Origin: Toxonevra muliebris
Taxonomy: Eukaryota; Arthropoda; Insecta; Diptera; Pallopteridae
Length of the DNA stretch: 64,000 nucleotides
Direction of reading: 5' to 3'
NCBI GenBank assembly: GCA_963691655.1
Contig: OY829329.1
Coordinates: forward strand, 20,350,708-20,414,707
Made by a program: the position numbers and the translations under genes
The notes under the pieces: generated by a model
What the model saw: only the letters and a program-made list of their open reading frames with translations
What the model was told of the DNA's origin: nothing
The model's database searches: none
Shown here: positions 57,915 to 64,000 of the stretch, piece by piece
Position numbering within the stretch: the stretch's first letter is position 1
Layout of the letters: each line of letters starts with the position of its first letter

Positions 57915-58092
57915 ATGATGGGCAGCGCCCTCTATGAATTGAGTTTGAAAAAAATGACAATGCATATGTGTATACACATAAATGATGAGCAGCGCCCTCT
58001 ATAAAAAAAATAGGGTATGAAAAATTATGTGTATAAACTTATGCATTGTCATTTTTTTCATACTCAATTGGTAGAGGGCGCTACCCATCAGT
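57915..58092. mobile_element. Long palindrome with AGCGCCCTCTA ends
   Basis: The left arm GATGGGCAGCGCCCTCTATG...AAAAATGACAATGCATATGT (57917-57970) is matched by the right arm TTATGCATTGTCATTTTTTT...GGTAGAGGGCGCTACCCATC (58038-58090). A further inner repeat GATGAGCAGCGCCCTCTATA lies at 57983-58002. It would fold into a hairpin of about 70 bp stem. No coding capacity. Confidence 0.75.
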
Positions 58093-58419
58093 TTCTCGTC
58101 AAATTTGACATTTCAAACAAAAACCTTTAGAAATTTCTACGGCTCAAAGTATGATTATTTGGAAAGATACAGAAACTCTTCCTGTGTAATAGATATGAGA
58201 ACACGCATTTTAGAGAAAAAAAATTATAGTTTGAAATACAATAAAAACGAAGCAGAACGTAAAAATCTTAACTTTAGCAATAATAACGTAAAATGGTCAA
58301 ATTTGGAAAACAAAATTGGAGTTCACTTAGAAAAACTTGGTTATTTTCTGGAAGGTCAAAAAAGGTACTTCAAAATTTTGCAAACCAATTGATGATAGTC
58401 TACTTCAAGGGCAGATAAT

Positions 58420-58740
58420 GAAAATATAACGAGGACTCATGAAAGAAGCAATTTTAACACCACGTATATGGAAGAAAATCCTCAATATTTAGATATATCT
58501 TGAAATAAGTCTTAAAACTAATTCAAAGATTTTAATTCAAAAAAATATTATACCATTAGTACTTAAAATACCTGAAGTTAAAGGTTCCATCATTATTGAC
58601 AAAAGGTTTGTTTTTCTAAAATAGCTCTTTAAAGGACTGAAAAATTTCGTTTTCCCATTGCACGCAACCAACAACAAAAATTCCGCAACTTTGACAGCTC
58701 ATAACTAAGATACTAAGGCAGATAGGACAATAATTTATCA
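58420..58740 (+). repeat. Dispersed repeat shared with 54780-54950
   Basis: AATGAAAATATAACGAGGAC, then TCATGAAAGAAGCAATTTT (58427-58467), and CAACTTTGACAGCTCATAAC / TAAGATACTA (58687-58716) match the reverse complement of 54900-54945 and 54795-54830, in the same order. The upstream 95-codon frame (58105-58392) lacks an ATG start and is unassigned. Confidence 0.5.
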
Positions 58741-58839
58741 GATACCTAAAAGTTCTATGCACATCAAAATCCATTTTTTTTAATTTTGGCCAGAAAATCG
58801 GGCAATACCTCAGTGTGCGCCTGCTGAATTCTTAATGAT

Positions 58840-59235
58840 AATGATCACACAGTGCAACAAAAGGGTTTTATAGTAACTTGATTACATTTCCGTGCTCAGT
58901 TTAGTTTTTAGTTCTCACAATATGGACCAGAAGTCGAAAAAATGGGATCTTCAGAGGCTATTAAGAAATTTGTTTATCTCAGCAGATAGGAATTTGATGT
59001 CTAAAGCAAAGTTGTCAAGCATAATAAGATAAACTATTTTTGTATTCACACGTTTCCTCCATCTGTGACTTACACGTGTCACAGGGACTCCTACGCACTC
59101 CTTTTCAGGAGCTATTTCCAACAGTGTGCCTTTTCTGGCCAACTCGGCTGGGATTTCGCTCCCCGGTATCCCTTTGTGCCTCGGCACCCAAATTAAATAC
59201 AGATCAAACTGGTCGAACATTTCTTTGAGAGACAC
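58840..59235 (-). pseudogene. Non-LTR retrotransposon RNase H end plus 3' tail (copy C)
   Basis: The minus-strand frame from 59235 reads FDQFDLYLIWVPRHKGIPGS then EIPAELARKGTLLE. This is the RNase H motif of I/R1-type elements (WVPGHxGIxGNE.AD.LA+.G), with the normally conserved Asn and Asp replaced (GSEIPAE instead of GNEIADE). The frame ends at 58951, followed by the tail sequence that also occurs at 6205 and 10472, including GGACCAGAAGTCGAAAAAAT and the terminal CAGTGCAACAAAAG at about 58851. Inactive. Confidence 0.72.
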
Positions 59236-59454
59236 TCTGCAGTCAAGGGCTATTCCGGAAGATTTTTTCCATTAGGAACAAGCCACTCACACTACGTAAG
59301 TAAATAATGGAATCATTTATTGTTGTTATAAGCTTACTGAGGAAACTTAGTAGTTGATGTGACTTTAGATGGTCACCTCTCTTTAAAAATAGTAAAGTTG
59401 TTATCGAAATTTGCTCATGGAAATATAGTTTTCATTTTCAATTCTTTATCTGAG
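59236..59454. other. Non-coding DNA
   Basis: No supported feature. Confidence 0.4.
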
Positions 59455-59505
59455 AATCTAGTACTCCAGTCAAGCATTTAAGCACTAAGTCACCGAAACG
59501 GTTTT
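59455..59505 (-). mobile_element. Degenerate tRNA-like SINE head
   Basis: The minus strand reads CGGTGACTTAGTGCTTAAAT then GCTTGACTGGAGT, the same order of motifs as the better preserved head at 59545-59620 (CTTAGTG / GACTGGAGT). A box degenerate, B box not visible. Confidence 0.35.
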
Positions 59506-59544
59506 TTTCATAAGAACAATACGTATAGACATTTTAAAAAGCAA

Positions 59545-59620
59545 TTACTCATCGTCTGGAAATCGAAACTCAGGCAGTTGCGACTCCAGTCTAGCACTTA
59601 TTCACTAGGCCATCGAGTTA
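59545..59620 (-). mobile_element. tRNA-like SINE head
   Basis: On the minus strand an A-box-like TGGCCTAGTGA (59612-59602) and a B-box-like GAGTTTCGATTTCC (59571-59558) are spaced about as in a tRNA, starting with CTCGATGGCCTAGTG, as in the heads at 19877 and 56904. The body that should follow is not recognisable. Confidence 0.5.
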
Positions 59621-60524
59621 TTTTACCATAATATTTAAATTTTCTAAGGTAGTTTTATTTTGACAATTAAATAGATCTTTGATATATGGGAAAATAATTT
59701 GTCTATATACAATTTTACTTTTTGCAATATTTTCTTTTAAAGAAATCAATATCTTTTCAAGATTTTCCCGGTTATTATCTGTAAAAAATAGAAATAAAAT
59801 TTGAACAAAAATTCAAAATGTTATCAAAAACCATAATTTTATTTTCATAACCAAAGTCTACAACCCCTAAACAAACGCAACAATATTCTTATACTCATAT
59901 TAAAGTGTCATACTGATATGCCATCTTCATACATATTCGAACCGGAAATATGGTGAAAAAAGAAAGACAGTGAACAGAATAAGCTACAAAATTTGAGCAA
60001 ATTAGCTTAAAAAATAAGTGGGGAAATTGAGCAAAACAAATATAACTAATTTGCTCAATTCTTATATTTACTTTGCTCAATTTCTCCTACTTTTTTATTG
60101 AGCTAATTTTACTCGTTTCCACCGCTAACTTTCATATATAACAGCTTTGTATAGTAGTCAATGAGAAAGTGATTGTTTTAAGTTCACCACGTGTTAGTTG
60201 ATTTGCAAAAACCTCAGTTACTTTCTACCAACATAACTCCCCCAAAGGAATCATAGGCTGAACTGAGCGGCTTTAGGAATATAATATCCTGGGCAGTTGC
60301 AACTGCTGTACTGATATGTGTCTTATCTCCTAAGTGGTTCAGAGATTACCCCTTTTTCGAGGTTGAACCGTGCACATTCTTATACATTATCACTCAAAAC
60401 TGTTTACCAAATTATTTTCTAAAACAGAATAGTTGCAAAAGTTTTAATAAAACGAAAGAAAATTGCATAAGTAATTCTTTGTTACTGGGACATTATTTTT
60501 TAACCCTTATAAATATTCATTAAT
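59621..60524. other. Non-coding DNA
   Basis: Near 59995-60110, AAATTGAGCAAA / TTTGCTCAATTTC motifs face each other, giving a small imperfect palindrome. No gene supported. Confidence 0.4.
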
Positions 60525-61895
60525 AATAACAATCGAAATTCTAGCTTTGTTACCCACACACAACCAATATCGCAATCAAAATTATGTTTTGGTTACCCAT
60601 AACCAAAATCGTAACCTATAACAAAGTGACATGAAGACAAAGTGACATGAAGTTATAAAAATTATAGTAGGCGATTCCTATAGATCATTTGACCCTGAAA
60701 ACGAATGTGGCACGTCAGGATTTTGAGTACACTGAATTACAAATAGGAAAAAAATGTATTTACTTAAATAGATAACCAAAATAAACTGTTTTGTTTCGAA
60801 AATAGTTATGGATAAGCAAAAAACGCTTTTTGATTGCACTTATACATTTTATTTTGTACCAATATCTAAAAAAAATGTACCAAATCGGGAAAAAATGTAT
60901 CAAAATAATAAGTAACATTAATGTGTTATTTTCAAAAACGCTTTTTGATTGCAATCACGGTTGCCACTTATACATTTTATTTTGTACCAATATCTAAAAA
61001 AAAAAATGTACCAAATCGGGCAAAAATATACCAAAATAATAAGTAACATTAATGTGTTATTTTACACGCCACTGGCTCTCGTAGGTAGTATAACTGTTTA
61101 TTTTTAATCATTATTTCCTATTTTTTAACAACAATTTTCAACAAAAAAACAACGCGATTTTTGAAAAAAAAAAATGTTGGTAGTCCATTATTTTTTAATC
61201 AAAATATTTAAATCTACTACCTGCTAGAATGACAATCCTACAGAACAATAATCTATCTAAATTTTTTTTTAAGTTGACTTCAAGTACCGAAATCACCCGG
61301 GCCCGCCACACACAATTTTTTTTTAGGTGCCCACTAATACTAAAAAATATTGTAAAATAAACACCAAAAAATTTTTTTTGTACAGTTAAAGATGTCAGTA
61401 AGAACATATAATAAAAATGAAATGATTATATTTTATTTTGATATAATAAAAAATTCCCGAAATAACCGTAAAAATTAGGCCGGAACACCAGACTTAATAA
61501 AAAGTACCACATTAATTGAAATACATTTTGTATTTTAAAAATAGTTTTTGGCCAACTAGATATAATGAGACTCTTAACGTCCGATACACAATTCTTTTAA
61601 AAGCATTATATATTACATATATTTAAATTTTACCTTTTTCAACAAAAAATATTTTGAAAATAAGTTTACAATTCTCAATTATTATAAAAGCCATCTTTGA
61701 ACACAGAATGTACCAAATTTTAAAAACATGTACCAATGTACCAAATGCAGAAAAATGAGAAAAAATGTACCAGTTTTGGTAGAATTGTACCAAAGTGGCA
61801 ACCGTGATTGCAATATTGGTTATGGGAAACCAAAATATAATTTTTATTACGATATTGGTTATGGATAACAAAAATAAAATGTTGGTTGCGGTAAT
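60525..61895. mobile_element. Non-autonomous element with ~55-bp inverted repeats and an internal duplication
   Basis: The left arm (60561-60614: AACCAATATCGCAATCAAAA, TTATGTTTTGGTTACCCATA, ACC) is matched by the inverted right arm (61806-61860). Looser similarity extends about 35 bp further out. Inside, a segment of about 120 bp is duplicated in tandem (60824-60938 and 60939-61062, with TTATACATTTTATTTTGTAC, GTACCAAATCGGG and AAGTAACATTAATGTGTTAT). No transposase frame is visible. Related fragment near 24600. Confidence 0.6.
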
Positions 61896-62039
61896 TGATT
61901 TTTTTTTAATTGTAATTTTGTTAATGATCTTTTGTTTGTCTTAAAAAAAAAATAAATTTTAGGCAGCCTTTATATTTTATTACAACTTGGTATAGCCTGG
62001 GCTTCCTTTGAATAAAATTTTCCAGGTGCTCGTTAGAGA
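61896..62039. other. Non-coding DNA
   Basis: No supported feature. Confidence 0.4.
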
Positions 62040-62900
62040 TTTTAGTTCAATCTTGTTGTAAGACGTTTCACAGATTTGTAGTAGACGTCGAACAAAATGT
62101 TCGTAATACTCGATTCAGTTAATGCCACAGGAGCTCGATATAATTAAGATCAGGCGACTGTGGCGGCCCCGACATGACTTTGACCTTTCCCTGTTGTTCT
62201 TAAACCGTTTTTGCATATATTGACTGGTTGTATCGAACGAATCGTTGTCGTGCTGGCAAGTGAAACCATGATCAAAGAGGCGTAAAATGATATCCTTGAT
62301 GATATTTAAATATATGGAACCACAAATATCTTGGACATTCACTCCTTGGTAATCCTTCTAGATCCAAAAACTTATAATTGAGATTCTTCGTTACAAAAAC
62401 TTTTTCCCAATCTTCCATTGTTCAATTTCTGTGTCGATTCCAGTATCTTCTTCTTATTCGCTACTCTAAAAAAAGTTTTCTGGACTGCCACATGTCTAGT
62501 AAAGTTCAATCTCAACAAGCCATATTTTAACTGTAGAAACATTTTTTAATTTAGCTCGCGTTCTGTTGATGTCTGCAGTAGTTTCAGAAGCGGTGTGGCG
62601 TTTATTTCGTTTAACTAGAACTTGTTGCCAAATACAGATCTTCTACGCTGGTCGAAATTCTGGGTATCCCAGTACGAATCTTGTTCTTTACGTTTTCGAT
62701 ACCACCACAGAAAATATTAACGTTATAGTCTAATATGGATCCAATTAAGAAAATTAATTTAGGCTTAGTGATTTCTGCTTGAACGACGACAATATATTTC
62801 ACGGTTCACACCCCTATAATAAAAGTGCGCTGCAAGTTGCGGTTTGAGCTCCAGATGGGATAAAGGATGCCGACCGTCAGTTTCATTTTTCTAGTGTCTA
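62040..62900 (-). pseudogene. Tc1-like (DD34E-type) transposase relic
   Basis: Minus-strand pieces in order: IENVKNKIRTGIPRISTSVE (62719-62660, GRPR-like hook after the HTH), a frame with RNKRHTASETTAD traces, then YLNIIKDIILRLFDHGFTCQ with HDNDS (62310-62230). This is the hallmark second-Asp region of Tc1 transposases (QDNDPKHT). WFKNN-like traces and an SPDLNPIE-equivalent region follow but are decayed. Many stops and frameshifts; termini not resolved. Confidence 0.65.
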
Positions 62901-63573
62901 TGTTTTCGCATGGACTTGGACCAAAATATTCTCAATTTCTTCCAGCTTGGTGAAATTTGAGCTTGCTTTAGGTGACGATGCGTTATACTTTTTTGTGATT
63001 TCGTCAATGTTAATATTTAGCACACCTTTTGTAGCTCCTTTCTCAAGCACTTAAAAATTTAATTCATAATACAAAATTTGATATTTGACACTGAATACAT
63101 ACTATATGTGAGCTTAACCATCAATATGTAGCTCAGCAAGCCGATGTCACCCACATAATCGAGATTTTCGTCGTCGTCCCCCCTTCACACTCATACTAAC
63201 CACAACTTTTTAAAATATCGTTATTGGGAATAAAAACCGATAAATAGTTCAAAAATTTAAAAACTCTAACCTCGTAGAGTGGAGAGAATGTTCAATGAAT
63301 GTTTAATAACTAAACAAAACATTGCACGCTCTCATGGATAACCCACCACTATGAACAACATTGCAACAAGAAAAGTGAGAGATTCCTTTACCCACTCTAA
63401 ATGTCTCTTTAGAACAAATTCAATTTCCCAAATTACGGATAGACTCAATACTCAGTTGGGAAAACACACCACGAAACTTTGCAGCCAAAATTACATTTTT
63501 TAGCCTTCTCTCTAAATCTCTTGCTGCTTCGAGTTACAGTTATTTATATCCTTTAAAATTTAGTAATATAAAA
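62901..63573. other. Non-coding DNA
   Basis: No exon, repeat or RNA gene supported. Confidence 0.4.
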
Positions 63574-63608
63574 TCAGTTTGTGTTGTACGTTAAGCTAGA
63601 AAAGACGT
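63574..63608 (+). promoter_or_regulatory. Candidate Inr + DPE core promoter
   Basis: TCAGTT at 63574-63579 matches the arthropod initiator (A at 63576 as +1). AGACGT at 63603-63608 lies exactly at +28 to +33 and fits every position of the downstream promoter element consensus. No TATA box is in place. The 390 bp that follow have no long frame and could be 5' UTR of a gene beyond the window. Confidence 0.45.
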
Positions 63609-64000
63609 TGTCGTTGTATTAACGGTTATTACTCTCAGTTCATATAAGTACGAAAATTGTGTACAAGTTTTTACGCCAAACTTAGCACAGCGTAAACAAT
63701 TAAATTTATAAATATTAAAAAAAAAAATTTCTTCGATTAGTGAAAATTAAATATTGCAATTCACTAATTTTAAAAAAAAATAAAAAATTAAATATTCAAC
63801 GAGTAATCAATCAAAATTGAGGTGCATTATTTTTTTTATGCTCTACTTCTTTCATTGTGAACTTGCTTATGGTAAATTAAAATTAAATTGGCCAATTGAA
63901 CTATTTTTAAGAATTAAGATTGATTTATTACTGTGTAACCATTTAAACTAGAGGAAAATTTGATATATATATTTGTGCATAAATTCAGGTATTTTAATTC
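63609..64000. other. AT-rich sequence, possible 5' UTR
   Basis: No open frame of note. It may be transcribed if the preceding Inr/DPE pair is real. Confidence 0.3.

Overview
The window is nuclear DNA from an insect, most likely a higher (schizophoran) fly. The reasons are AT-rich non-coding DNA, short GT-AG introns, TATA/Inr and Inr/DPE core promoters, a fly-like Mpp10 gene, and a repeat complement typical of flies: R1-, jockey- and CR1-like non-LTR relics, maT (DD37D), ITmD37E, mariner, Tc1 and Harbinger relics, tRNA-derived SINEs and many foldback MITEs. The exact species cannot be told from the sequence alone. No functional tRNA or rRNA gene, CRISPR array or bacterial feature is present.

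About 1-41 kb is repeat-rich and has no convincing host exon. In order it holds: a 21-bp satellite (725-1960); palindromic elements with a GACGTC core (2074-2179, 8894-9060, 27581-27685); a TIR-bounded element with an unidentified coding relic (4429-4898); two R1-like relics (15010-16025, 16868-17295); a tRNA-derived SINE (19877-20120); a ~155/310-bp tandem repeat cut by a complete but mutated maT transposon (22912-24209) whose sister lies inverted at 34285-35480; a Harbinger relic (31647-32157); a mariner relic joined head-to-tail to an ITmD37E relic (36190-37999); and a jockey relic split by a second element (38225-39715).

About 41-57 kb carries the host genes. Mpp10, a U3 snoRNP/SSU-processome protein, is complete on the minus strand (three exons, 671 aa). 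Next are two plus-strand, single-exon, TATA-driven genes for secreted low-complexity proteins (47387-48052 and 51461-52756). Both are built as signal peptide, acidic Pro-rich repeats, Thr linker, Arg-rich repeats, so each mature chain is negative at one end and positive at the other. On the minus strand at 55332-56193 is a two-exon gene for a 259-aa protein with six QT motifs, five of them 11-12 residues apart, which suggests a multivalent LC8-type (dynein light chain) ligand. Downstream on the same strand is a small two-exon coding unit (53130-53433) with two more QT motifs. The two are separated by a 1.6-kb inverted-repeat structure.

About 57-64 kb returns to repeats: a Tc1 relic carrying a SINE with a clear target-site duplication, palindromes, an RNase H/3'-tail relic, tRNA-like heads, a TIR element (60525-61895) and another Tc1 relic. 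The last 450 bp hold an Inr+DPE pair at exact spacing, which may be the promoter of a plus-strand gene beyond the window.

All family names come from reading motifs by eye; no database search was possible.
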